Below, one piece after another: positions 34,733-43,854 of a DNA stretch of 64,000 nt (its first letter is position 1; the number at the start of each line of letters is the position of its first letter). The translations under genes and the position numbers were made by a program. Under the pieces are notes generated by a model, which did no database searches, had not been told where the DNA came from, and was given only the letters and a program-made list of their open reading frames with translations. This DNA comes from JAFAGX01 sp035623335 (GTDB taxonomy: Bacteria; Acidobacteriota; Terriglobia; Terriglobales; Acidobacteriaceae). The stretch covers positions 7,437 through 71,436 of the forward strand of contig DASPTQ010000194.1 in NCBI GenBank assembly GCA_035623335.1, written 5' to 3'.

Positions 34733-35824
34733 ATGAACGAACGCGACATTACCGTAGGACTGTCGGCTTCGCTTTCCGGCAGGTTCGCACTTCAAGGGCG
34801 GCAGGCGCTCCAGGGATGTCTCCTCTGGCAGTCCTACGTGAATCGTGAGGGCGGCATCGCCGTTGAGCGCGGGGAAAGGAGACCGGTACGTCTGGTTTGG
34901 TATGACGATGGCAGTCAAATCCGCAACGCGCGCAACAACCTTCTTCGTCTGATTCGAGAGGATCGGGTTGATGCTCTCTTGGGGCCGTATTCGAGCGTTC
35001 TGACAATAGCCGTCGCTGAGATAGCTGAAGAACACAAGAAAGTCTTGTGGAACCATGGTGGCGCCTCCGATGAAATCTCCGGGCGCGGCTGGAAGTACTT
35101 GGTCAATACGCCCACTCCGGCCAGTGATTACCTGCGTGCGCTCCCGCACTGGTTGGCGGCAACGGATTCCGGGATCAATCGTATTGCCGTCCTGTACTCA
35201 GAACCAGCAAGCTTTGCACGGCAGGTTGCGCGTGGAGTCGTCGAATCGGCTGCAATGGTCGGTCAATCCGTCGAGCTTGTCCCCATCGAGCCACCCGTCA
35301 GCAACCCGGCCAGCATCATTTCCGCCATTCTGGCTTGCGACCCGGAAGCTGTTGTCCTGGCAGCCCGCTTAGAGGACGAGCTGGCCATTATGCGAACTCG
35401 CCAACACTGGCCAGCCAGGGTCAGGGCTGTGGCCGCCGTTGCCGCCGGAATTCGGGCTTTCTCCACCGAATTGGGCCCAACGGCGGAGGGCGTTCTCGGG
35501 CCAAGCCAATGGGAACCGAGCGTGAACTTCCCGGAGATTCTAGGGCCCGGCTCCACTTGGTTCGTGCACAGTTTTCAGAAACAGTTTGGCGCTCTGCCCG
35601 ATTACGTAGCAGCCGGAAGCTTTGCTAGCGGAGTGATTCTGGCGGAATGCATTCACCGTGTAAGGTGCACCGATAATGAAAGACTACGAGGTGCCGCCGG
35701 GGACTTGGACTGTCATACTCTTCACGGCCGATTTCGCATTGACCCCGGCAGCGGAAAACAGATCGGGCATCGCGTGCTGCTCATCCGCTGGCGCGAGAAT
35801 CAGAAACAGATTCTCTCTTCCTGA
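34733..35824 (+). CDS. Type I periplasmic-binding-fold protein (Leu/Ile/Val-binding family) lacking a visible export signal
   Basis: About 363 residues matching the branched-chain amino-acid/amide substrate-binding fold (Peripla_BP_6): DITVGLSASLSGRFALQGRQ at the start, LLGPYSSVLTIAVAEIAEE and LWNHGGASDEISGRG. No signal peptide or lipobox precedes the domain. The frame can be extended to TTG 34682 (MSLALPRATG), which still gives none. No ABC permease or ATPase is nearby. It could be a cytoplasmic sensor or a truncated exported protein. The start is uncertain because ribosome binding sites are weak. Confidence 0.75.
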   Translation: MNERDITVGLSASLSGRFALQGRQALQGCLLWQSYVNREGGIAVERGERRPVRLVWYDDGSQIRNARNNLLRLIREDRVDALLGPYSSVLTIAVAEIAEEHKKVLWNHGGASDEISGRGWKYLVNTPTPASDYLRALPHWLAATDSGINRIAVLYSEPASFARQVARGVVESAAMVGQSVELVPIEPPVSNPASIISAILACDPEAVVLAARLEDELAIMRTRQHWPARVRAVAAVAAGIRAFSTELGPTAEGVLGPSQWEPSVNFPEILGPGSTWFVHSFQKQFGALPDYVAAGSFASGVILAECIHRVRCTDNERLRGAAGDLDCHTLHGRFRIDPGSGKQIGHRVLLIRWRENQKQILSS

Positions 35825-35906
35825 CGAAAAGAAACTCCGAGCAGGACTTCCGTGCGCTCGGTTGCCGCCGGGCCACGGGCGGTGCCTCACGATTATTGCC
35901 GAGGGA

Positions 35907-36791
35907 TTAGGGTTCCACTCCCCCGGGGTCTTTCGCGCCTTTGTTTCGCGAGAGCTTGTGCCCGAGATCCAGGGCGAATTCTTGTAGCCAGTTCGAAATC
36001 GCTCCAAAGCCAGCCTGCGCCAGCACCGCGTAAGCACCATTCTGCCAGGGACTCTGGCTGCCCGGCCTCCAGGTCTTAGCGATCGCGCCCGCGCTAAACG
36101 CCGCCAGGTAGAGTGGTACCTGCGCCTTCTCCTCGGTTTCGGTGGAGTTGTACGTCACGAAGTTGCGCCACATTGCGTGTCGGGTCCGCGGCCAAAATCC
36201 CAGGCAGCGGCACAAGTCGTAGCGCGGTTCGTAGCCGAGAACAGCGTCTCCCGCCGAGGTCAGTGTGTTCTGAATGATGAACTGCCCGTAGCGCGAGCCA
36301 AAACGCTTTCCGTAACCGGCGAAACCGCCGCCCCATTCATAAGGTACGCCTCGAGCCTGGTCCACGCCGGCGGCGAACAGCCGCTTCAGATAACTGGCCC
36401 CCGTCAGATAGGTTTGTCGCACATAGACCTCACCGCGCTCCCGGTTGTCGAGAGGTTGCAGATTCCGATTGGCAGGAACATAGGCTCCCAAAAACCACTC
36501 GGCCGGAAGGTTCATAACCCGGTTGACTCCCGCCTCCACCTTCGCCACCGTCCCCTCCTCCGCCGGCTGGCTGGCACCCTGAGCATCCTTTGCCGAGGTG
36601 TCCGGTTTTTGTCCCTGCTGCCCGGACGGCTCTGGTGCATTCTTCGAGCAAGAATCTTGCGGGGCGCCTTGGCTGCCCTCCTCCTGCGCCAAGCACGTCC
36701 CAGCCATTAACAGTACGCCACTCAAAAACATGAACCCATAGCGACGGAGGGCAGCCACGTCCGGGCCTATCCTGGCTTTCCGGGTCACCAT
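35907..36791 (-). CDS. Secreted or outer-membrane-associated protein, uncharacterised
   Basis: A 294-residue protein with an N-terminal signal segment (FMFLSGVLLMAGTCLAQ). A low-complexity Gln/Pro/Ser/Lys stretch of ~50 residues leads to a conserved-looking C-terminal domain with aromatic and Gly-rich segments (YEWGGGFAGYGKRFGSRYGQ, YEPRYDLCRCLGFWPRTRHA). The alternating pattern suggests membrane-associated or beta structure. Similar proteins occur in Acidobacteriota (from recall), without known function. Confidence 0.65.
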   Translation of the reverse strand: MVTRKARIGPDVAALRRYGFMFLSGVLLMAGTCLAQEEGSQGAPQDSCSKNAPEPSGQQGQKPDTSAKDAQGASQPAEEGTVAKVEAGVNRVMNLPAEWFLGAYVPANRNLQPLDNRERGEVYVRQTYLTGASYLKRLFAAGVDQARGVPYEWGGGFAGYGKRFGSRYGQFIIQNTLTSAGDAVLGYEPRYDLCRCLGFWPRTRHAMWRNFVTYNSTETEEKAQVPLYLAAFSAGAIAKTWRPGSQSPWQNGAYAVLAQAGFGAISNWLQEFALDLGHKLSRNKGAKDPGGVEP

Positions 36792-37270
36792 GAAGCCTCG
36801 ACCCGTCGGCCCAAGCTACGGCCCGACATTCTCCAGGTTTCATCCAAATCCCGCTTCAAACCGCTCATAATTCTCCACTCGCGACAACCCAGACCGACGG
36901 AATATCGGGCCAAGCAGGCCTGTTCTTAGTCGTATGATGACATCGATGTCTATCGAGGCCACGCATATCCATAAGAAAGTTGCTTGCCCAAGTTGGTTCA
37001 GCCTGACGATTGGGGATTCCGTTTAGGTTCTGGTTCAATTCGGAGGCTTTCAGGACGCTGATTCGGCTTGCCCTCGAAAAGTCGAGTGGACTCTTCGGCG
37101 CAGGGTAGTTTTTCGGCAAGTAGGAGCCGAAATACCGAATTTCCCCTACATCGGATTGGGTGTCTGATCGAAGCCGCGGCGGACATGGGGAAGCCGCAAT
37201 GGCATCGGTCGTTTTCAATCGTCTTATGCTACGGGACTAGGATGAGGGGGGTACCAACTGAATCGCCCAT
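36792..37270. other. Gene-free stretch
   Basis: About 480 bases with only short overlapping frames lacking start signals or family-like sequence. No repeat, RNA gene or terminator was recognised. Confidence 0.4.
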
Positions 37271-37573
37271 CTAGGCTGATATCAATCGAAAGAGTGTCCT
37301 GCGTCTTCGCGCTTCCCATTCCTCGCGGGTGAGTTCAATTAGGTTGGCGTGGGTGACAAAACCTGGCTTGCGAAAATCCCTGCCGACGCTTGCTATGGTC
37401 CAGAATGGACTGCCTTTGGAGAGGGTGCCGGCCACTTTTCGAGCCGTTACTTCTTCCCAGAACTCGCCCGTACACTCTGCCCGCTGGTGAAGGAAAAGCC
37501 ACCACAGGTCTTCATCGCTCATGATTCTCAGTTTCAGACGAAGACGGCACGCTTCAGGCCGTCTGATATTCAT
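37271..37573 (-). CDS. Small uncharacterised protein (100 residues)
   Basis: ATG 37573 is preceded by GGAGGT at 6 bases, which argues for a real gene and fixes the start. The product is basic with an acidic/aromatic central segment (MSDEDLWWLFLHQRAECTG) and a charged C-terminus (TREEWEARRRRTLF). No membrane segment or signal peptide. No family recognised. Its neighbour is the second Flp pilin on the same strand. Confidence 0.5.
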   Translation of the reverse strand: MNIRRPEACRLRLKLRIMSDEDLWWLFLHQRAECTGEFWEEVTARKVAGTLSKGSPFWTIASVGRDFRKPGFVTHANLIELTREEWEARRRRTLFRLISA

Positions 37574-37705
37574 TCCTGACCTCCGAAGGGCTGATAGTTT
37601 GGATCCCCCAAGAACAGAATCGTGTATGGACAGTGCCAATCACGGCGGCCGCTTCCTACGGTGAAGCGTAATTGCGACAGGCTTGAGTAATTCATTGATG
37701 TGTGA

Positions 37706-37873
37706 TCATTGTGCGAGCGAACTGGCGGTAGCGGAAAAGGCGTTATTGGCATTTCCTCCGATCAGGCGAACCGTAGCAACAACCAGCACCAAAATGACTG
37801 CTAGCATCACCGCATATTCGGCGATGTCCTGCCCCTCCTCTTGAAACCACAGCCGATATAAGAGTGCGAGCAT
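37706..37873 (-). CDS. Flp/Fap-type pilin, orphan copy 2
   Basis: A 55-residue pilin with EEGQDIAEYAVMLAVILVLV and the C-terminal VRLIGGNANNAFSATASSL. It has the same length as the copy at 22286-22453 and differs mainly in the first residues and conservative changes. ATG 37873 has a perfect AGGAGG at 37880-37885 (reverse strand) with 6 bases spacing. No tad or prepilin-peptidase genes lie in the window, so assembly must rely on genes elsewhere. Confidence 0.87.
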   Translation of the reverse strand: MLALLYRLWFQEEGQDIAEYAVMLAVILVLVVATVRLIGGNANNAFSATASSLAQ

Positions 37874-38658
37874 GGCGTACCTCCTACAAGATTGAGACCG
37901 CTAACATAACTAAGGATGGGCGACAGCTGTGTGAGACCCGCGCGTGTGAGCGAAATGCTGGCGCTCAGCCCGAGTGTGCAAGCGATTCTGCGCTCGCCGC
38001 TTCAACTTTGTCAAGTGAGCGTGCCCGGTTGTCCGCCCTGCTTTTCCACGTTCGGCAAACAGAGCTCTCGTCTACTCCCGCCGAGCCGTTGCGAAGGCGA
38101 AAACCGCGCTGAACTCATCTGAGTTGCACCAGTATTGGGACATGACATGGTGCTTGGATCCCTCGCCGACCAGCCGGCGTGGCCCGTCGAAGAGCGCGTT
38201 CATGCGACTTCCCTTCCCCGTCAGGCTTGATTCTAGTGCTTACCCTGTTCTCCGCAAAGCGAGGACCCTGAGGCCATCGTTGATTATTGATCGCAATCTT
38301 AGGGGGGCGCTATGAAGGTCTGCGCGTTACTTTCTTGGCATTCACTTGCACCGCTCTTAGTGCCATGGCGGAGGACGCGAGGGCGCTCGCCGGAATCACT
38401 GGCGCTCGGTTCGCACCTGGCATGGTGGTCGAGTCGGAGGCAAGGCTAGCCCCTTTTCGAGTATAGCCTCGCACAACGATCACCGATCAGCCGGATCGTA
38501 GCTTCGCCCGCACCAGTCGTTAGACGCTGCGACTGGCGATTCCATACAGGATTAGGTCACCGTCGATTCCCGAGCATCTGAAAAGCACAGCAGGGTTGAA
38601 ACTTGAAGGGCCCGAGGTACGAGTGCGGTTCGCTTCCGCCCGCTGGACGGACAGCCTA
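37874..38658. other. Long gene-free stretch
   Basis: About 785 bases without a convincing gene. It should contain the promoter of the Flp pilin near 37900. A frame around 38315-38465 reads like an exported N-terminus (VTFLAFTCTALSAMAEDARA) but has no start codon, so it may be decayed coding sequence. Confidence 0.35.
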
Positions 38659-38994
38659 TCAGGCCGCCTTCTTGTGGTTGGCCCTCCACAGTTTCCATCG
38701 TTCCCGTTGGGCGGCTGCGATCTTCCTTCGGGCAGCTGCGGACAGGATGGGTCTAGGGCTCGCGGTCCCCGCTTGTACATTGCCTCTTTTTGCCCATCGT
38801 GCTTTTTGGGCAGCACTCATCTTCCTGCGGGCCGTGGTCGAAACAGAGCGCCTTGGTTTGGTCGCGAAACGTCCGCCGTTCAACTTACCCAGAACAGAAA
38901 GAGTCGCATCCACGTGCCTGAGTTGGTCTACCAACTTCACTCTCTCTGCTCTCAATTGGGAAACTAAAGATGCCAAGCCCTTGAAATTTGCCAT
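38659..38994 (-). CDS. Small basic protein with two SAAARRK/RW motifs
   Basis: A 111-residue very basic protein. Residues ~1-40 form a likely coiled coil (LVSQLRAERVKLVDQLRHVD). Two copies of a ~20-residue basic motif follow: TTARRKMSAAQKARWAK and LSAAARRKIAAAQRERWKLW. ATG 38994 has GAGGGG about 7 bases upstream, so the longer open frame is rejected. The motif resembles basic DNA-binding modules such as NUMOD3-like or histone-tail-like repeats; DNA binding is inferred. A one-motif paralogue lies at 47674-47895. Confidence 0.7.
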   Translation of the reverse strand: MANFKGLASLVSQLRAERVKLVDQLRHVDATLSVLGKLNGGRFATKPRRSVSTTARRKMSAAQKARWAKRGNVQAGTASPRPILSAAARRKIAAAQRERWKLWRANHKKAA

Positions 38995-39255
38995 TGCTTT
39001 CCCCTCGGGAAAAGATGTTAGCAGGATTGTGCAGAATTGCACAGCCACCGTCGTCGCCTCTCTCCAGCAACCGTGCTCCGGTCGGCGAGTTGTCGTTCTG
39101 CCGCTTGAGACGCCTGCCACAGACATTTCCTTTCGCCGTGTCTTGAGACTCCATTCCGCGATCGAACGAGGTATCAAGCAAGCTCCTACCCCAAAAGGGC
39201 CATTCGAGCCGCGGAAAAACTGTGGCAAAGTTATTGCATGGAGGGAAACGAACTC

Positions 39256-39441
39256 ATGGAGGAAAAGCATTCGGTAAGAATCAATGCCACAACGTACCGG
39301 AAACTGATGACGATTGCAGACGCGACGAACCATCCCGTCGCAAGCGTGATCGACTATGCCCTGAATGATTGGGCCGACAGCGTCAGTGAGGTGTGGGCAG
39401 AACACCCGCCGGAGCAACCACGCGTGCGCTACATTATGTAG
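39256..39441 (+). CDS. Ribbon-helix-helix-like small protein
   Basis: A 61-residue protein beginning MEEKHSVRINATTYRKLMTI, with a strand followed by two helices as in RHH/antitoxin-type DNA-binding proteins. GAGGGA at 39241-39246 favours ATG 39256 over ATG 39238. No toxin-like gene adjoins it. Function as a repressor or antitoxin is inferred only. Confidence 0.5.
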   Translation: MEEKHSVRINATTYRKLMTIADATNHPVASVIDYALNDWADSVSEVWAEHPPEQPRVRYIM

Positions 39442-40020
39442 TTTCGGGAAGATGGTTGCCGCCGGCAGGAAGAACCGAACCCTGTAGTTCAGCTCTCGCG
39501 GCATGCCGTCGACTTCGGCAGAGGCTCTTCCCGGCAGGGATGCTGCTTTCCGTTCATCCGTCCGATTCTTCCGCGGCCGTTTCCTTTCTTCACCCTCCCT
39601 GGCGGTCGCCTGAACTCTTCGAGAAACCGACGCAGCCTCCGCAACGGGATACTGCGCTCCCACCCAGTTTTCATGCATGATCAGAGAAACCCTAGCGTCT
39701 GGGAACCGCACGGTTCGCTGGCATCGATAGGGGCGACAAGGGAAGCCGGCGGCCTCCGCAGTGCCTGATAGCCGCAATAGATGGACGGGACATTTTTCCC
39801 GGAAAAAGCATTTCCTTCCCGGCGGGCCAAGGTAGGCTGAAGTTGATCGAGGCGAAGGGTATGAGACACAATACCGACCACCGGACAGGGGATTCCCCAA
39901 CCGCCGACGTTATGGCGGTTGGTACATGAGCCAGACATGCGCGACATCGCTGCCGGACTAACCAGGATTCAGAAGAACGCGAAACAACTTGCCTGAGAGG
40001 GACAGGCCGAACTCACGACC
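39442..40020. other. Gene-free stretch
   Basis: About 580 bases between the RHH-like gene and the DUF4380-like gene. Only unsupported frames on both strands. Nothing else recognised. Confidence 0.4.
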
Positions 40021-40953
40021 ATGCTCGAGCGATTCTCATACCGGGGCTGGAACAATGCGTACAAGCTGTCGAATGGCATCGTCGACTTGGTGATAACCGC
40101 CGATGTCGGTCCACGAATTGTCTTCTTCGGCTTTCGCGACAGGGAGAATGTGCTGCATGAGGTTGCGCAAGATGCGGGGAAGACTGGAGGGTCAGAGTTC
40201 CGTCTCTACGGAGGGCATCGCCTATGGGTTTCACCCGAGGTGGAAAGAACGTATTATCCCGACAACGCTCCAGTCGCGGTTACGCAACACGGGCATGCCA
40301 CTCGCTTCACGGCGCAGCGAGAGAAGTTGCCACCGGGCACCAATCTCGAGAAGGAACTGGAAGTTGAGCTGGCGGCTGCGGACTCCGAGGTGCGGATCAC
40401 ACACCGCATACGGAATAGCGATCGACATCCCACCAGGCTCGCTCCCTGGTCGCCCACAATGATGGGAGCGGGGGGACGCGTGATCCTGCCGCTTTCCCCC
40501 AGGATTGCGATGGACAACGATCACCTGCTGCCGGTGGGATTACTAGCCCTCTGGTCTTACACCGACCTTGCCGACCCTCGCTGGGTACTGGGCACCGCCT
40601 ATCTTCAGCTGCGGCAACTGGCAGATCCCCCGGGCCGTTTCCGAGAGCAAATGGGAGGGATCTACAACACGGCTGGCTGGGGAGCGTATTTCCGACGGGG
40701 TTGCCTTTTCGTGAAGTACGCCGCGGTCATCAGCGGTGCGCAATATCCCGATTATGGCTGCAATTTCGAGGTGTTCACCAACCCCGACTTCATCGAACTG
40801 GAAACGCTGGGGCCTCTGGTTGAACTGCGACCGGGAGAAGTCGTCGAACACGTCGAGCGCTGGCGGCTGTTTGCCGGCGTACCCGAGGGAGAGAACGATG
40901 CCTGGATTGACTCGGCGGTGGTTCCACGGGTGGAGCAAACGGCGCCTGGGTAA
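40021..40953 (+). CDS. DUF4380 / galactose-mutarotase-like protein
   Basis: A 310-residue protein with the beta-sandwich character of aldose-epimerase-like folds: LVITADVGPRIVFFGF near the start, YGGHRLWVSPE and GWGAYFRRGCLFVKY. Probably binds or isomerises a carbohydrate in the cytoplasm (no signal peptide). The oxidoreductase gene 80 bases downstream on the same strand suggests a shared sugar-metabolism role. Specific activity unknown. Confidence 0.75.
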   Translation: MLERFSYRGWNNAYKLSNGIVDLVITADVGPRIVFFGFRDRENVLHEVAQDAGKTGGSEFRLYGGHRLWVSPEVERTYYPDNAPVAVTQHGHATRFTAQREKLPPGTNLEKELEVELAAADSEVRITHRIRNSDRHPTRLAPWSPTMMGAGGRVILPLSPRIAMDNDHLLPVGLLALWSYTDLADPRWVLGTAYLQLRQLADPPGRFREQMGGIYNTAGWGAYFRRGCLFVKYAAVISGAQYPDYGCNFEVFTNPDFIELETLGPLVELRPGEVVEHVERWRLFAGVPEGENDAWIDSAVVPRVEQTAPG

Positions 40954-41033
40954 ACCACTGCCCTACTTCGAAACTTTCTAAAGGCGTGCCGGGCACCGGC
41001 TCCAGGATGTGAGTCTCAATTGAGGTCTTCTCC

Positions 41034-42179
41034 ATGAATTTGCGAGCAGCTGTGATTGGTGCCGGTTTCGTGGGAAGGGCGCATATTGAAGCCCTGCGGC
41101 GGCTGGCCATCCCCATCCAGGGCGTGCTGGGAAGTTCTCCCGCCCGGACCGAGGAGGCGTGTCGTTCGCTGGGAATCGCACGCGCCTACCGCTCGATGGA
41201 CGAACTGGCGAGCGACGGGTCTGTGGATGTCGTGCACGTCTGCACCCCCAACCACCTTCATTTTGCGGAGGCGGAATTGGCTCTGCGAGCCGGGAAGCAT
41301 GTGATGTGCGAAAAGCCGTTGGCCATGAATACCGGAGAAACCGCCCTGTTGGTACAGTTGGCGCGGGAACGGGGGAGAGTGGGAGCGGTGACCTACAATT
41401 CCCGCTACTACCCGCTTTGCCAGGAAGCACACGCGTTGGTGAAGCAGGGTACGATCGGCGAGCCCCGGATCGCACACGGTGCGTACTTGCAGGATTGGCT
41501 GTTTTATCCCAATGACTGGAACTGGCGTTTGGAACCCGCGTTAGGAGGGACGATGCGGGCCGTGGCGGACATCGGCACGCACTGGCTGGACTTGATCGTC
41601 TGGATCACGGGCCGCAACTTGACGGAGCTCTGCGCCGATCTAGCCACGGTCATTCCCGTGCGGCAACGCCCCACGGGGCCGGTTGAAACCTTCCAGAAGG
41701 CCGCTGATGCGGCGAGCGAACCCGTGCGGATGACCACAGACGATTATGCTTCCATCCTGCTGCACTTCGAGGGAAACTTGCGAGGGGTGCTGACCGTATC
41801 GCAGGTGAGTGCCGGGCGCAAGAATCGAATGTGGTTTGAGATCGATGGCTCGGAAGGCTCGCTCGCGTGGGACGAAGAGCAACCCAATGTCCTCTGGATC
41901 GGCAGCCGCCAAGAAGCCAATCGCTGGCTGATCAAGGATCCCTCGCTCATGACCCCTCAGGCTCGCGCCTATGCGCGATATCCCGCTGGACATGCCGAAG
42001 GATATCCCGACACCTTCCTGCAGTTTTTTAGGGATTTCTATGGCCATATCGCCGCCGGCGATTTCCAGGTGCGGCCTACCTTCCCCACCTTTGAGACGGG
42101 CCATGATGGCGTCAAACTGTGCGAGCTCGTTGGCTTGAGCGCGAAGCAACGACGGTGGGTGCAGGTCCCCGGTTCATAG
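41034..42179 (+). CDS. Gfo/Idh/MocA-family NAD(P)-dependent oxidoreductase
   Basis: A 381-residue two-domain oxidoreductase. The Rossmann motif VIGAGFVGRAH is at the N-terminus and the family Glu-Lys-Pro is in CEKPLAMNTGE near residue 97. The C-terminal alpha/beta domain has DIGTHWLDLIVWITG with the usual catalytic His. It likely oxidises or reduces a sugar or inositol-type substrate in the cytoplasm. Downstream of the mutarotase-like gene on the same strand. Confidence 0.92.
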   Translation: MNLRAAVIGAGFVGRAHIEALRRLAIPIQGVLGSSPARTEEACRSLGIARAYRSMDELASDGSVDVVHVCTPNHLHFAEAELALRAGKHVMCEKPLAMNTGETALLVQLARERGRVGAVTYNSRYYPLCQEAHALVKQGTIGEPRIAHGAYLQDWLFYPNDWNWRLEPALGGTMRAVADIGTHWLDLIVWITGRNLTELCADLATVIPVRQRPTGPVETFQKAADAASEPVRMTTDDYASILLHFEGNLRGVLTVSQVSAGRKNRMWFEIDGSEGSLAWDEEQPNVLWIGSRQEANRWLIKDPSLMTPQARAYARYPAGHAEGYPDTFLQFFRDFYGHIAAGDFQVRPTFPTFETGHDGVKLCELVGLSAKQRRWVQVPGS

Positions 42180-42241
42180 GATCAGCTACAGCGTTAGGAT
42201 CGATCTCAGGGGTATCGATCAGGTTCACCCCAAAGAATCCC

Positions 42242-43396
42242 TCAGGCTGCCCGAGAGCGGCGGGTGAAACTCGCAAGCTCCGAACGTGACCGCAAGATCT
42301 GCAATATGTGTGCCCGAGTTACGATTCCCGAGATCTGGCCGTCCGACATGACGGGAAGTTGATGAACGTCTTCCCGGCCCATGGTCTCCAGGGCCTCTGC
42401 GGCGGGCATGTCGGGCGAGACGAAATGAATCTTATTCGCCTCGCGCATGACGTCGCCGACTCGACGCATCCGCCAAGTCTGGGGATCGATTTCGCGGATC
42501 TCATGGGGGGTTATCAGCCCGACCATGCGGCCATTTTCAACCACCAGAAAGCATCGCCGGCCGGAACGCAGCAATTGTTCGTGGACGAACTCCTCGAGCG
42601 AGATATTAGGATCCACGGTCGGGTAGTCGCTAGACATGACGTCCTTCACCCGTAGACCACCGAGAAGGTCGCCTGTCTGGACCTGTAGGTAGGTAGCGCC
42701 CGCCGCTTGTAAAAGGAACCAACCGATAAAGGCAATCCACAGTCCGCTAAGCCCCGACCCCTGAAAGTATTGAAGAATTCCGATACCAATAAATATGACC
42801 GCGATCCCCTGGCCGATGCGGGCCGCCAAGCGGGTCGCACGCGCTCCATCACCCAGACTCCACCATAGAACCGCTCGCAGTACGCGCCCACCATCCAGGG
42901 GAAAACCCGGAATCATGTTGAAGGCGCAGAGGGCCAGATTGATGCGGCCAAGCCAGACCAGAAGGGCGGTTCCCGGCGTTGCCGGGGACGTCGCCGGTAC
43001 CCATCCGGATAACCGGGCGAACCCAAGCAGGATTAGGCCCAAAATCCCGCTGGTGATCGGGCCGACAATGGCCATCCAGAACTCCGTCTTGGCGTCGGAA
43101 GCTTCTTTCTCAATCTGGGCTACACCTCCGAGCATGAACAAAGTGATTTTGTGAATGGGCAGCCCGCGCGCTTTCGCTACCACCGCGTGCGACAGCTCGT
43201 GGGCGAGGAGGCAAGCGAAGAACAGCACGCCCGTGATGATGGAAATAGTCCAAACCAGGGGTTCACTCCAGTCACGATTCTCGTGATGGAACTGCGCCGC
43301 CAGTGAAAATGTGATGAGCAGCGCGATCACAAGCCAGCTATAATGCAGCCCGAGTTCCACACCGAATACGGTGCCAATTTTGATCTGGGATTTCAT
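42242..43396 (-). CDS. Site-2-protease-type M50 zinc peptidase with CBS domain pair
   Basis: A 384-residue intramembrane metalloprotease. Spans occupy residues ~15-230. The zinc motif HELSH lies at ~66-70 and the third ligand motif is NMIPGFPLDGGRVLRA. A C-terminal CBS pair (~255-375) probably senses adenine nucleotides. This matches the SpoIVFB/Rip3-like class. No anti-sigma substrate gene is adjacent. Confidence 0.93.
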   Translation of the reverse strand: MKSQIKIGTVFGVELGLHYSWLVIALLITFSLAAQFHHENRDWSEPLVWTISIITGVLFFACLLAHELSHAVVAKARGLPIHKITLFMLGGVAQIEKEASDAKTEFWMAIVGPITSGILGLILLGFARLSGWVPATSPATPGTALLVWLGRINLALCAFNMIPGFPLDGGRVLRAVLWWSLGDGARATRLAARIGQGIAVIFIGIGILQYFQGSGLSGLWIAFIGWFLLQAAGATYLQVQTGDLLGGLRVKDVMSSDYPTVDPNISLEEFVHEQLLRSGRRCFLVVENGRMVGLITPHEIREIDPQTWRMRRVGDVMREANKIHFVSPDMPAAEALETMGREDVHQLPVMSDGQISGIVTRAHILQILRSRSELASFTRRSRAA

Positions 43397-43854
43397 ATCG
43401 TTGACTCCCGCATCCCTCTGGGCAGATCAGACTCACCCGATTCCAGGCAACCGAACATGTTACCCCCTTCGACAGGGTGCTAGCCCAGTGCGTCTTCGAA
43501 GGCGCGTTCGACCCCGACTCGAGGGAGGTCACCCCGAGCGTTAAGTGGTGCCGTGCGCGGAATACGTTCTGTCGAGGGTTTAGATGGCGAAAGCGGATCG
43601 ATGAGTTGGGAAAATCGCTCATGAATGCTCTTTTCCGAGGGGCCAGGGCCCTCCTCGCAGAAGGTCTTGGCCTCCGCTCAAGGCCTGGACCGCGGGTTGG
43701 GGGGCGCACTTCGGTCCCGCTGGGGTGAGCTGCCATAGGGAGATGGAGAGGTCTGGCAAACGGAATCACTCTGGCGAATCACGTAAAATTGCCTCTTCGG
43801 CCGGACGCTTAGGCAAGCGACATTAGGACACGATCCTGTGACAGGAGCACCGTT
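43397..43854. other. Intergenic stretch
   Basis: About 460 bases between divergent genes. It should hold both promoters; none matches consensus clearly. No small gene is supported. Confidence 0.4.

Noticed and set aside
38315..38465. Secreted-protein-like frame
   Set aside because: It reads like a signal peptide but has no start codon in frame and ends after about 50 codons. Noted only as possible decayed sequence.
38995..39900. N-terminal extension of the small basic protein to 413 residues
   Set aside because: The small protein has its own ribosome binding site at ATG 38994. The upstream part has no protein-like character and overlaps the RHH-like gene.
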